Origin: Anaerolineae bacterium | Lineage (GTDB): Bacteria; Chloroflexota; Anaerolineae; Anaerolineales; Villigracilaceae | Reading direction: 5' to 3' | Length of the DNA: 64,000 nt | NCBI GenBank assembly: GCA_022013685.1 | Contig: JAKLPV010000027.1 | Coordinates: 1 to 64,000, forward strand | Shown: positions 34,687 through 43,659 of the stretch, piece by piece | Layout: the number at the start of each line of letters is the position of its first letter | Position numbering within the stretch: position 1 is the stretch's first letter | Notes under the pieces: generated by a model | Told to the model about the DNA's origin: nothing | Databases searched by the model: none | The model's input: the letters and a program-made list of their open reading frames with translations, nothing else | Program-made: the position numbers and the translations under genes

Positions 34687-36177
34687 ATGAGTGGTTTTTC
34701 TGAGTATCCTGATTATGATGGACTCGGCCTGGCTGAACTGGTGCGCCAAAAGCAGGTTTCACCCCTCGAACTGGTGGATGCCGCCATTGAGCGCATCGAG
34801 CGCTACAACCCGGCGCTGAATGCCGTTATCTACAAAATGTACGAAGCTGCCAGGGAAACCGCCAAAAAGCATCCCGCTGATGGCCCTTTTGCAGGCGTGC
34901 CGATGCTGCTCAAAGACCTGCTCTCGACCGTCGAGGGGATACCGACTAGCAGCGGCAACAAACTCTGGAAAAACATCCCCGCCCGGCAGGATAGTGAACT
35001 GGTGCGGCGCTGGAAAAAAGCCGGGGTGATATTCCTGGGCAAAACCAACACCCCCGAATTCGGCCTGACCCCCTTCACCGAATCGCCCACTTTCGGTCCG
35101 GCCCGCAACCCCTGGGACACATCCCGCACACCGGGCGGTTCCAGCGGAGGTTCGGCAGCCGCCGTGGCGGCGCGCATGGTGCCGTTCGCTTCCGGCGGAG
35201 ATGGCGGTGGCTCGATCCGCATCCCGGCTTCGGCTTGCGGGCTGTTCGGGCTGAAACCCACCCGTGGACGGACCCCCATGGGGCCGGATATCGGCGAGGC
35301 CTGGAACGGATTCGCCATCGAGCACATTCTGAGCCGTTCGGTGCGTGACTCGGCCGCCATGCTGGATGCCACCCAGGGCAGCGACATCGGCGCGCCCTAC
35401 GCCGCTCCGGCGCTGGGAAGTTTCCTCGAAGCGGTCCGCCAGGCGCCGGGTAAATTGCGGATCGCCTTCAGTGGCAAACCGCTGCTCGGCAAAAACGTCT
35501 CGCCCGAAGTGCTGGAAGGGCTTGCGTCCAGTGTAAAACTCCTGCAAGAACTCGGTCACGAACTGGTTGAAGATGCCCCACTCATCGATGGCGAGGCCTT
35601 TTCGCTGGCCTTCGTCAAGATCCTGGCTGCCGAAATGCGCGCCGACATTGAAGAAGCCGCCCGCGCCGCGAACAAAAAGGTTTCTGTCGACGATTTCGAC
35701 CCGTCTTCGTTCGGTCTGGGGATGCTGGGCGGAGCTTTGAGCGCCGAAGAATACGCCAGCGCCTCGCGCTATTTGCAAAGATCGGCCCGCCAGGTTGCGC
35801 AATTTTTTGAATCGTATGACATGCTCCTGACCCCTGTCCTTTCGCAGCCGCCAGTAGAGATTGGCGCGCTGCAACCCGCCGCTGCCGAAAAAGCGCTGAT
35901 CAGTTTACTTGGGCGCATCAACGGCGGCAACCTGCTCAAAATGCTTGGCATCCTCAAGCCCCTGGCCGCCCAGACTTTCGAATTCATCCCCTGGACGCCG
36001 GTCTTCAACGTCACCGGCCAACCCGCCATGTCGGCACCCCTGCACTGGACGGAGAGTGGCCTGCCGGTGGGCATGCACTTCGTTGGCAAATTCGGCGATG
36101 AAGCCAGCCTGTTCAGGCTGGCCGGGCAACTCGAACAAGCTTATCCCTGGCGCGACAAAATCCCGGCGGGGTATTAA
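34687..36177 (+). CDS. Amidase signature family hydrolase
   Basis: The 496-residue enzyme has the amidase signature: the catalytic Lys in MLLKDLLST (about 75), the cis-Ser and nucleophile Ser in GGSSGGSAAAVAARMVPFASGGDGGGSIRIPAS (about 153-185) and GLKPTRGR. It hydrolyses an unknown amide. An AAAGGAG site precedes the ATG. It is divergent from the sugar importer and apparently monocistronic, so no substrate hint comes from context. It is not GatA: the usual gat partners are absent. Confidence 0.92.
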   Translation: MSGFSEYPDYDGLGLAELVRQKQVSPLELVDAAIERIERYNPALNAVIYKMYEAARETAKKHPADGPFAGVPMLLKDLLSTVEGIPTSSGNKLWKNIPARQDSELVRRWKKAGVIFLGKTNTPEFGLTPFTESPTFGPARNPWDTSRTPGGSSGGSAAAVAARMVPFASGGDGGGSIRIPASACGLFGLKPTRGRTPMGPDIGEAWNGFAIEHILSRSVRDSAAMLDATQGSDIGAPYAAPALGSFLEAVRQAPGKLRIAFSGKPLLGKNVSPEVLEGLASSVKLLQELGHELVEDAPLIDGEAFSLAFVKILAAEMRADIEEAARAANKKVSVDDFDPSSFGLGMLGGALSAEEYASASRYLQRSARQVAQFFESYDMLLTPVLSQPPVEIGALQPAAAEKALISLLGRINGGNLLKMLGILKPLAAQTFEFIPWTPVFNVTGQPAMSAPLHWTESGLPVGMHFVGKFGDEASLFRLAGQLEQAYPWRDKIPAGY

Positions 36178-36190
36178 TAATCAAATGGAA

Positions 36191-36288
36191 GGTCGAGTAG
36201 CCGCGCAGCGGCATACCGAGACCTGAATTGAACAGCAAGCGCATCCGGGTCTCGATACGTTCCTCGTTTCGCTCGGAACTACTCGACC
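36191..36288. repeat. 98-bp compound inverted repeat (GGTCGAGTAG ends)
   Basis: It starts GGTCGAGTAG (36191-36200) and ends CTACTCGACC (36279-36288). Inside, accgagacct and gggtctcgata also face each other, so each half is a GGTCGAGTAG ... gtatcgagacc unit and the two units point inward. A 12-mer of it recurs near 10169. It resembles REP/BIME-type intergenic elements. Confidence 0.75.
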
Positions 36289-36316
36289 CTCAAAAAAAAA
36301 TATTACGGAGACTTTC

Positions 36317-37198
36317 ATGACAGATTTCAACGGCTGGCCAACTATCGTGCTCGAAAACCAGTTCCTGCGGCTTGAAACCCTGGCTGCTTCGCCGCGCATC
36401 GTGCGCTTCAACCCGATTGGCAAGCCCAATATGTTTGCCAACCTGGGCAACGAACCCGTCCCAACCCCCTACGGCGACTTTTACTTTCGCGGCGGGCATC
36501 GCCTGTGGCACTCGCCCGAGGCCATGCCGCGCACCTACATCCCCGACAACGATGGCGCGCAGGTTACCCACATCCCGAACGGATTACGTTTCGACCAGCC
36601 TGCCGAAGCGTGGACGCACATCGCCAAAAGCATGGAAATCCGCTTGAACCCGGAGCGTCCGCAGGTCATCATCCAGCACGAACTGCGCAACGACGGCCCC
36701 TGGGATGCTGAACTGGCGCCCTGGGCGCTGACCATGTTCCGCCAGGGCGGCACGGCCATCTTCCCGCAGCCGGTCGGCAACACAGACCCGGCCGGTTTAT
36801 TGGCGAACCGTCAGATTTCGATCTGGCCTTATACGAAAGTGAACGATCCGCGTTTGATCCTGCGCGATGACTTCATCCTGCTGCGCGCCACCCCCAGCCT
36901 GCCCCCTGTCAAAATCGGCTATTTCAACCCGGCCGGCTGGCAGGGATACCATCTCGAGGGCGTGCTCTTTGTCAAGCGCTTCGACCCGCAGCCCGGCGCG
37001 ATCTTCCCCGATGGCGGATGCAACACTGAAAGCTACTGCAACCACCAGTTCATCGAACTCGAAAGCCTCGGAGCGCTGACCCGCCTGCAACCCGGCCAGA
37101 CCGTGACACACAATGAAACTTGGGAAGTGTATGACAGCCTCGACCAGCCCTTCATGAGCAAGGAAATCATTGCCTTGCTGGAATCGGAATATTCTTAA
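36317..37198 (+). CDS. Galactose-mutarotase-like (DUF4380-type) protein
   Basis: This 293-residue soluble protein is rich in beta strands and resembles DUF4380/aldose-epimerase-like folds: GGHRLWHSPEAMPRTYIPDN near the middle of the first half, VIIQHELRNDGPWDAELAPWALTMF, and HNETWEVYDSL at the end. It may bind a carbohydrate, but no catalytic His-Glu pair can be assigned with confidence. A TTACGGAG site precedes the ATG. Its last codon region overlaps the end of the convergent arginase gene by 4 bp. Confidence 0.6.
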   Translation: MTDFNGWPTIVLENQFLRLETLAASPRIVRFNPIGKPNMFANLGNEPVPTPYGDFYFRGGHRLWHSPEAMPRTYIPDNDGAQVTHIPNGLRFDQPAEAWTHIAKSMEIRLNPERPQVIIQHELRNDGPWDAELAPWALTMFRQGGTAIFPQPVGNTDPAGLLANRQISIWPYTKVNDPRLILRDDFILLRATPSLPPVKIGYFNPAGWQGYHLEGVLFVKRFDPQPGAIFPDGGCNTESYCNHQFIELESLGALTRLQPGQTVTHNETWEVYDSLDQPFMSKEIIALLESEYS

Positions 37199-38094
37199 TC
37201 GCTCCAGGTGCGGCGGCCGACTGCGGATGTAACCAATTCCACCGACAGGCGCGCGGTCTGGTTGCCGGTATCGAGGATCGGGTTGCTCTCGACCATGTCG
37301 ATGCCGAGCAGTTTGCCGGTTTCGTAGGCCATTTCACAGGCCAGGTGCGCTTCACGGTAGGTCAGGCCTCCCGTAACCGGCGTCCCAACCCCCGGGGCGT
37401 GGCGCGGTTCGAGCGAGTCCATGTCAAAGGACAGGTAGATCCCATCCACATCCTGAGAGATGCGGGCGATGGCCTTTGAGACGGCCTCAAACATGCCCAT
37501 GCGGTCGATCTGCTCCATGCCCATCACCAGCACCCCGGCCTCGCGCAGCAGCGGTTTTTCGCCGCTGTCCAGGTCGCGCGCGCCGATGATCGCCACCCGG
37601 CGCGGGTCGATCACCGGGACGGTTTCCTCCCACAATTGCACCAGACGCCGGTCGCCGTATCCGCACAGGGCGGCCAGCGGCATGCCGTGGATGTTGCCGG
37701 AGGGGGTTGTTTCGGGCGTGTTGAAATCGGCGTGGGCATCGACCCATAAGACGCCGATCTTGCGCTGGCGGGCCGCCCCGCGGATCGAGCCCAGGGCGAT
37801 ACTGTGGTCGCCGCCCAGCACGACTGGAAAGCGCCCGGCCTGGATGGAAGTTGCCACCGCGCCCGCTGTGCGGCGCGCCATCGGGACGATGCAGTCGATG
37901 TAGCGCAATTTGGGCTCGTTAACGTTGCAGGTTTCAGCGATCGGCACTTCGACGTTGCCCTTGTCGTGGACTTCATAGCCGAGTTTTTCGAGTTCCTGCT
38001 GCAGGTGGGCATAACGGATGGCGCTGGGGCCCATATCGACCCCGCGCCGGCCCGCGCCGAGATCGACCGGGACACCGATAATATCTATTTTCAT
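37195..38094 (-). CDS. rocF: Arginase
   Basis: The 299-residue enzyme has the ureohydrolase manganese motifs GGDHSIALGS (about 94-103), VDAHADFNTPETTPSGNIHGM and SFDMDSLEPRHAPGVGTPVTGG, and the arginase start IDIIGVPVDLGAGRRGVDMGPSAIR. It splits arginine into ornithine and urea. It is divergent from purB; no ornithine aminotransferase or urease lies nearby. Agmatinase-type relatives lack the N-terminal GAGRRGVDMGPS signature. Confidence 0.94.
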   Translation of the reverse strand: MKIDIIGVPVDLGAGRRGVDMGPSAIRYAHLQQELEKLGYEVHDKGNVEVPIAETCNVNEPKLRYIDCIVPMARRTAGAVATSIQAGRFPVVLGGDHSIALGSIRGAARQRKIGVLWVDAHADFNTPETTPSGNIHGMPLAALCGYGDRRLVQLWEETVPVIDPRRVAIIGARDLDSGEKPLLREAGVLVMGMEQIDRMGMFEAVSKAIARISQDVDGIYLSFDMDSLEPRHAPGVGTPVTGGLTYREAHLACEMAYETGKLLGIDMVESNPILDTGNQTARLSVELVTSAVGRRTWSD

Positions 38095-38165
38095 TTTGTC
38101 TCCTTTTTCTTTGGCAAGCGCAAATTATACCTACCCGCGTGAATTTTCTGCGGTATGATTTGGGC

Positions 38166-39548
38166 ATGAATCATTCTTCCTACCAATCCCCCTTTTCATT
38201 TCGTTACGCCTCGCCCGAAATGCGCCAGTTGTGGAGCGAGGAGCACAAGCGCCGCTTGTGGCGTCAGATCTGGGTTGCCCTGGCTGAAGTGCAGCAGACT
38301 TATGGCCTGGTAACGGCTGAACAGGCTGCCGACCTGCGCGCCCACGTCGATCAGGTTGATATCGTTCGCGCGCTTGAGATCGAGGCCGAGATTCACCATG
38401 ATTTGATGGCCGAAGTCCGCACCTATGCCGAACAATGCCCGCTGGGCGGCGGGGTCATTCACCTCGGCGCGACCTCGATGGATGTCGAAGACAATGCCGA
38501 TGCCTTGCGTTTGCGGGCGGCGCTTGAGTTGACCCTTGAAAAATTGTCTGGCGTGTTGGGGTTGTTTGCTGCGAAAATCGAGCAGTATGCCGGGACCCCG
38601 CTGATCGCCTTCACCCACCTGCAGCCCGCAGAACCCTCCACGCTTGGCTACCGGCTGGCGATGTACGCCCAGGATCTGTTCGAAGACTACCAGGTTCTTC
38701 GCCAGCAGTGCGAACAGGTGCGCGGCAAAGGCTTCAAGGGTGCGGTCGGCACCGGGGCGAGCTACGGCGAATTATTTGGGCTGGAAAATGTCCCGCTTTT
38801 CGAGCAGACCATGTCTGAAAAGCTGGATCTGCCCTTCTACCCGGTCGCCACCCAGACCTACCCGCGCAAGCAGGATTTCAATATCGTTTCAGCGCTCTCC
38901 GGCCTGGCCGCCAGCCTGTACAAGTTTGCCTTCGATCTGCGCGTGCTGCAATCGCCGCCGATCGGTGAACTGGCCGAGCCGTTTGGCGCGAAGCAGGTCG
39001 GTTCGTCGGCCATGCCTTTCAAGCGTAACCCGATCAGGGCCGAGAAGATCGATTCGTTGGCCCGTTACGTGGCGGGACTTCCACGCCTGGCCTGGGACAA
39101 CGCCGCCCACTCGCTGCTCGAACGGACTCTGGACGATTCGGCCAACCGCCGGATCATGCTCCCCGAGGCCTTTCTGGCCGTTGATGAAATTTTGCTGACC
39201 GCGACGGGCATTCTCAAAAACCTGCGCGTGGACGAGGCCGCCATGGCCCGCAACCTGTCGATCTACGGGCCGTTTGCGGCCACCGAACGGGTGCTGATGG
39301 CTGCTGCCAAAGCCGGGGCCAGCCGCCAGGACATGCACGAGATTTTGCGCGAACAGGCCATGACCGCCTGGGAGGCCGTTCGCCGCGGCGAAGCCAATCC
39401 GCTGGTTGAGAACCTGAGCGCTGACGCGCGCCTGTTGGCCTTTCTGACCCCCGCGCAGATCCGCGAGCTGATGGAATACAGCCACCACGTCGGCGACGCG
39501 CCGCAAAGGGCGAAGGCGTTGGCGAAGATTTGCAAACAAATTGCTTGA
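38166..39548 (+). CDS. purB: Adenylosuccinate lyase
   Basis: The 460-residue enzyme of the fumarase/aspartase superfamily carries the signature GSSAMPFKRNPIRAE (catalytic Ser loop), an early FRYASPEMRQLWSEEHKRRLW and THLQPAEPSTLGYRLA. It acts twice in purine synthesis, releasing fumarate. The ATG at 38166 matches the usual N-terminus; a promoter-like TATGAT lies only 6-11 bases before it and no ribosome site is seen, so the transcript may be leaderless. Confidence 0.93.
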   Translation: MNHSSYQSPFSFRYASPEMRQLWSEEHKRRLWRQIWVALAEVQQTYGLVTAEQAADLRAHVDQVDIVRALEIEAEIHHDLMAEVRTYAEQCPLGGGVIHLGATSMDVEDNADALRLRAALELTLEKLSGVLGLFAAKIEQYAGTPLIAFTHLQPAEPSTLGYRLAMYAQDLFEDYQVLRQQCEQVRGKGFKGAVGTGASYGELFGLENVPLFEQTMSEKLDLPFYPVATQTYPRKQDFNIVSALSGLAASLYKFAFDLRVLQSPPIGELAEPFGAKQVGSSAMPFKRNPIRAEKIDSLARYVAGLPRLAWDNAAHSLLERTLDDSANRRIMLPEAFLAVDEILLTATGILKNLRVDEAAMARNLSIYGPFAATERVLMAAAKAGASRQDMHEILREQAMTAWEAVRRGEANPLVENLSADARLLAFLTPAQIRELMEYSHHVGDAPQRAKALAKICKQIA

Positions 39549-39567
39549 TGACGAGAACCGTCTTTAC

Positions 39568-39609
39568 AACAGCAAAGATGTGGCCCGATGTGGCTGCATC
39601 TTTGCTGTT
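39568..39609 (+). terminator. Terminator after purB
   Basis: AACAGCAAAGATG (39568-39580) pairs with CATCTTTGCTGTT (39597-39609), followed by TTGTGG. It closes the purB transcript. The following 190 bp hold no convincing gene; TTAGAA-TTATTG-TTCTAA (39727-39744) may be an operator before the next promoter. Confidence 0.8.
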
Positions 39610-39800
39610 TTGTGGCGCTTTCCGATAGTGGAAAAAACCGATCAGGTGGTGAGTGCTTGATGCGGGGGCCTATCACGGGAATTCCTAAAGAGCCTATCGA
39701 AAAAAACGTTAAAACGGATAAAAGTGTTAGAATTATTGTTCTAATAATTTTGCTTGCCTTTTGCTATCATACTTGCCAATAAAAAAGGAAAAGAGCACAT

Positions 39801-40502
39801 ATGAAATTTCTGGAAAATAAATGGGCGTTCGTCACCGGCTCCAGCCGGGGTATCGGTCAGCAAATCGCGTTGGGCCTGGCCCGGCGCAAATGCAACATTA
39901 TTGTGCATGGACGCGTTGAAAGTAACGCCGCAGAAACCATTCAGCGGCTGAAAGAATTTGACATCCAAACCCATGTTGTTGCAGGCGAATTGGACAGCCC
40001 GCAAAATGTTGAAGCCCTCATCCGGGCAGTTAAGGCCGGGCCTGGTTCGGTGGACATTCTTTACAACAATGCTGCCATCCAAAACACATGGAAACCGATC
40101 TGGGAAATTGGCCAGGATGAGTGGCTGCAATCCTTTCAGATCAATCTCTTTGCGATGATCGCCTTGTGCAATGCGTTCGCGCCCGCAATGAAGCAGCGTG
40201 GATATGGGCGCATCATCAACCTTACTTCCGGCATCAAAGACATTCCCCAGTTGGCTCCCTATAGCGTCTCAAAAGCCGCAGTGGACAAATACAGCCGCGA
40301 CCTGGCTGCAGAACTGCATGGCACGAATGTGCTGGTCAATTATCTCGACCCGGGTTGGTTGAGGACCGATCTGGGCGGTTCGAACGCTGAAAACGAAGTC
40401 GAAACCGTCTTGCCGGGAGCCTTGGTGCCGGCCCTGCTCGAAGATTTTGGGCCAAGCGGGCGTTTCTATGCAGCCCAAGACTACAAGATGCTGGAATTTT
40501 GA
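39801..40502 (+). CDS. Short-chain dehydrogenase/reductase
   Basis: The 233-residue classical SDR has the cofactor loop TGSSRGIGQQIA (about 13-24), the NNAA motif (YNNAAIQN), a catalytic Ser in LTSG and the YSVSK motif (about 155-159). It reduces or oxidises an unknown alcohol or ketone. AAGGAAAAG lies before the ATG. It is the first gene of a tightly packed plus-strand run with a membrane microprotein, a large helicase, a winged-helix-like protein and an esterase lipoprotein, though an SDR could be an unrelated passenger. Confidence 0.9.
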   Translation: MKFLENKWAFVTGSSRGIGQQIALGLARRKCNIIVHGRVESNAAETIQRLKEFDIQTHVVAGELDSPQNVEALIRAVKAGPGSVDILYNNAAIQNTWKPIWEIGQDEWLQSFQINLFAMIALCNAFAPAMKQRGYGRIINLTSGIKDIPQLAPYSVSKAAVDKYSRDLAAELHGTNVLVNYLDPGWLRTDLGGSNAENEVETVLPGALVPALLEDFGPSGRFYAAQDYKMLEF

Positions 40503-40726
40503 TTTACCGGGATATTTTCTTGGAAACCAATCTTTCTGAACGCTACAACGATGGGCTTGTTCCCGCACCAAAATCGGACAGTGAGCCGAAACGCTTGCGT
40601 CCCCCCGCCTGGCGGCCCACCCCGGCCCAGGTAACCTTGGCGCGTGGAGCGTTGAAGAAAAATCTGCTCATCCTGACTTTTATCCTGCTCCTGATTGGCT
40701 CGTTCGTGGAGTGGCTGACACGATGA
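40499..40726 (+). CDS. Small tail-anchored membrane protein
   Basis: The 75-residue frame overlaps the SDR end by 4 bp and the helicase start by 4 bp (ATGA). It has a polar, Pro-rich N-terminus (KSDSEPKRLRPPAWRPTP) and one C-terminal helix (KNLLILTFILLLIGSFVEWL), so it should be tail-anchored with its N-terminus in the cytoplasm. The start is uncertain: TTG at 40499 or TTG at 40520. The family is not recognised. Its wedged position suggests a real, cotranslated gene. Confidence 0.6.
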   Translation: MIYRDIFLETNLSERYNDGLVPAPKSDSEPKRLRPPAWRPTPAQVTLARGALKKNLLILTFILLLIGSFVEWLTR

Positions 40727-43659
40727 GCTTTGTGCGCTGTGCCCTGCCCCATCCGGTCTTCGTTGTTCTGACCGAGCGCTGCCTGGCCAAAGCTGCCGAG
40801 GACTATCCCGGCATTCCCTTTCCGCAAAATGCGGCGGAGGTCGAGGCGGATTTTCTCGAGGCGGAGCAAGGCGTCCTGGTTCTGGTGGATGAAAAACAAG
40901 CGGACAACCCGCGGCTTTCCTTCTGCACCCCGCGCTTTGAACTTGTCTGCGGGCTGACTCAGCAAAAGGATGCCTGGTTTGCCATTCGGATGGCCCCGCT
41001 CGGACTGCGCACTCACAACCAGCTTGTGCGCGGCGCAGTACACGTCGCGCCTCAGGCTTGGAGCGTGGTTGATGATCTGTCCGAACTCAACGGCCAGGCT
41101 GAGAACATTGCCCAGACCGGCCTCGACGCTATCTTGAGCGCCTGGAAACAGGCGCGCCAACCGGTCAAGAGTAAACCGCTCGCCCCAAAATCGGGAATAT
41201 CGGCGGCGCAGCAAGCTTTTCTGGCGAACGTGGACACCCTGATTGACCTGGCCTGTGAAGTGGAATTGGAACAGGCTGCCCGCCAGGAGCGAGCCCCGGT
41301 TCGGGCCGCCGAGCCGGTCTCCGGGTCGGTTTGGCGGTTTTCGCTCGACAAGCCGGCCAGTTTTCGGGTTGGCGATTATCTGCAAGCGGGGAACGGAGCA
41401 ACAGCAGGCGAAGCAGACGGGGTGGTCGTGGAAGCCCGGGGTGATGTGCTCGTGCTGCGTTTTTACAAGCCAATGGAACCCAAACGAGTTCAGCAAATTA
41501 AATGGCTCGCGCCAAAAATCTCCACCAAACAATACACCATCCAGCATGAAGCTGTGCGCGCCCTGCGCAACAATGAATCGCTAAACCCTCATCTGCTCGC
41601 GCAGATCATTGAAAATCGTTTTGCGGACTATCCCCTCCCAAAGGCCGCCGCCCGGTCGGACAAGTTCAACCCGGCCCAGCAGGCGATGATCGAACGCGCC
41701 CTGCTCGTACCAGATATGCTTCTGGCGCTGGGGCCGCCTGGAACTGGAAAAACAGAAACCATTCGCGAGATTGTTGCCCGTGAGGCCGCCCTGGGCCGGA
41801 AAGTCTTGGTGACATCCAGGAACAATAAAGCCGTGGATAATGTCCTGGATGGGTTAACGAACGTCCACGCCCTGCGCATTGGCCGGGAGGAAGTGGTCGC
41901 GCCTGAAGTGCGCCCGCTGCTGGTCGATCGCCAATCCGACGCGATGAAGAGCAAGATTTTGGAAAACGTTCAGCCTGTTCAGGCCAGGCTGGATAAACTG
42001 AACGACCTCTGGCCGCAGATCCAGGAGGCTTTTGCGCGGCTTTCTGAATTGACCGGTGACTGGCAAAGCGCGCATGCCGCACTCGATAACGAGCGCTTCC
42101 AGCTAACGAACTGGCAGGCGGCATCTTATACACGCGTGGAATATACGCTGGCCCGCCAGGAAAAAATCACCCGCCAGCTAAACGCCGATTTGGAAGAGTT
42201 GGCCCATCAGGCCGAAACCTTGCAGCGCCAACTGGAGATATTCCAGAACTTAAGCAAACTTCCCTTATTGGGCGGTTTTTTCATCCTTTGGGCTGAAGGA
42301 ATCTCCAAAAACTGGCAGGAGGTCGCGCGGCAGCACCAGGCAGTCTTGCAGAAAATGCGCAAATCGCTGCAGACAGCACGCCAAATATGGGAATCGTACC
42401 GGCAGTTTGTCACAGCGGGAGAACAGGCGCTGCAATTCAAACGCGCCATTGTCCAGGCCGAAGTAAAGATGGAGCTGACCCAGGAGGAAATCACCAGCGC
42501 ACTGGATGAACTCGCCGAACTGGGCAAAGAGCTGCCCAAAGCGCCCGCCCAGCCGGAGACGGTCACGCCCTCCGCGCTGGAGTCCCTGTTCAAGGAATGG
42601 CAAACCTGGCATGAATATCAAACCCGCCGCCGTGAATTGCTTGGCGAGTGGCGCGAAATGCTCCAGACCCGCCCGCAAGCCCTGTACCCAACCCTGATTC
42701 GCAGCGCGGATGTGGTCGGGGCGACCTGTATCGGTATTGCCACCGATGCGCGCTTCGAAGACCTGGATTTCGACCTGGTTATCGCCGACGAGGCCGGGCA
42801 GATCCAGGTGATGGATTTGCTCGTCCCGCTGGTGCGGGCGCGGCGCGCCGTTTTGGTGGGCGATCACCTTCAGCTTCCGCCGTTGGTCGAACCGGAAATT
42901 GTCCAGAAAATTCGCGAGAACGAACCCGAAAACCAGGAACTCGGCCAATGGCTCGAAAAAAGCCTGTTCGAGCGCCTGATCGAACGCTCTGAGACTCCCG
43001 ACAGCCATAAAATCATGCTCGATACCCAGTACCGTATGCCGCGCCAGATCGCCGATTTTATCTCCGGCCAGTTTTATGGCGGCAAATATCACACCGGCGC
43101 CGACAAGCCGCATAGCGATCCGTTTTTCAGCGGCAGCCCGATGGTTTTTGTAGACACCAAGAAGGAAGTCCGTCATTACGAACAGCGCGCCGAGGACAGC
43201 CAGGGCTATTTCAACCCGACCGAAGCGCGCCTGATCTGCGATCTGTTGCAGGCCTACCAGGCCAAAGATGTCCAGGCCGGGGTGATCGTGCCGTATAAAA
43301 AACAGGCCGAGGTTATTCGCCGTGAAATGCGCAAACGCGACAGCGGGCTGAGCGAGGACGACTTGATCAGCCGGATTGCCACGGTCGATTCCTTCCAGGG
43401 GAAGGAGCAGGATGTCATCTTGTTTGGCTTCACCCGCAGCAACGCTGAAGGCCGAATCGGCTTCCTGGCCGAGTTGCGCCGCTTGAACGTCAGCCTGACG
43501 CGCGCACGCCGCCAGTTGATTTTGGTCGGCGACTCGCTGACCCTGTCCGGCACCCCCGACCCGGACTTTGCGCGGCTCTTCAAAGCCTTGCTCGAAAGCG
43601 TCAAAAAGACTCCCAAAGGCCATATTTATGCCAGCGAACTCTCCCGCCAGCTCCAATAA
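40723..43659 (+). CDS. Superfamily 1 helicase (UPF1/DNA2-like)
   Basis: The 978-residue protein begins with about 330 residues of unassigned sequence, then a full SF1 motor: Walker A LGPPGTGKTETI (about 336-347), VTSRNNKAVDNVLD, Walker B VIADEAGQIQ (about 685-694), GDHLQLPPL, LDTQYRMP, VIVPYKKQ, TVDSFQGKEQDVI and NVSLTRAR. A long helical insertion (about 420-620) separates motifs Ia and II. UPF1-like helicases unwind RNA or DNA. The ATG at 40723 overlaps the upstream stop. The next gene overlaps its end by 32 bp, so the two products probably work together. Confidence 0.9.
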   Translation: MSFVRCALPHPVFVVLTERCLAKAAEDYPGIPFPQNAAEVEADFLEAEQGVLVLVDEKQADNPRLSFCTPRFELVCGLTQQKDAWFAIRMAPLGLRTHNQLVRGAVHVAPQAWSVVDDLSELNGQAENIAQTGLDAILSAWKQARQPVKSKPLAPKSGISAAQQAFLANVDTLIDLACEVELEQAARQERAPVRAAEPVSGSVWRFSLDKPASFRVGDYLQAGNGATAGEADGVVVEARGDVLVLRFYKPMEPKRVQQIKWLAPKISTKQYTIQHEAVRALRNNESLNPHLLAQIIENRFADYPLPKAAARSDKFNPAQQAMIERALLVPDMLLALGPPGTGKTETIREIVAREAALGRKVLVTSRNNKAVDNVLDGLTNVHALRIGREEVVAPEVRPLLVDRQSDAMKSKILENVQPVQARLDKLNDLWPQIQEAFARLSELTGDWQSAHAALDNERFQLTNWQAASYTRVEYTLARQEKITRQLNADLEELAHQAETLQRQLEIFQNLSKLPLLGGFFILWAEGISKNWQEVARQHQAVLQKMRKSLQTARQIWESYRQFVTAGEQALQFKRAIVQAEVKMELTQEEITSALDELAELGKELPKAPAQPETVTPSALESLFKEWQTWHEYQTRRRELLGEWREMLQTRPQALYPTLIRSADVVGATCIGIATDARFEDLDFDLVIADEAGQIQVMDLLVPLVRARRAVLVGDHLQLPPLVEPEIVQKIRENEPENQELGQWLEKSLFERLIERSETPDSHKIMLDTQYRMPRQIADFISGQFYGGKYHTGADKPHSDPFFSGSPMVFVDTKKEVRHYEQRAEDSQGYFNPTEARLICDLLQAYQAKDVQAGVIVPYKKQAEVIRREMRKRDSGLSEDDLISRIATVDSFQGKEQDVILFGFTRSNAEGRIGFLAELRRLNVSLTRARRQLILVGDSLTLSGTPDPDFARLFKALLESVKKTPKGHIYASELSRQLQ

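Noticed and set aside
39588-39782. A 64-codon ORF with a hydrophobic C-terminus before the SDR gene
   Set aside because: It begins inside the purB terminator hairpin and ends over the SDR promoter region; no ribosome site or conserved feature supports it.
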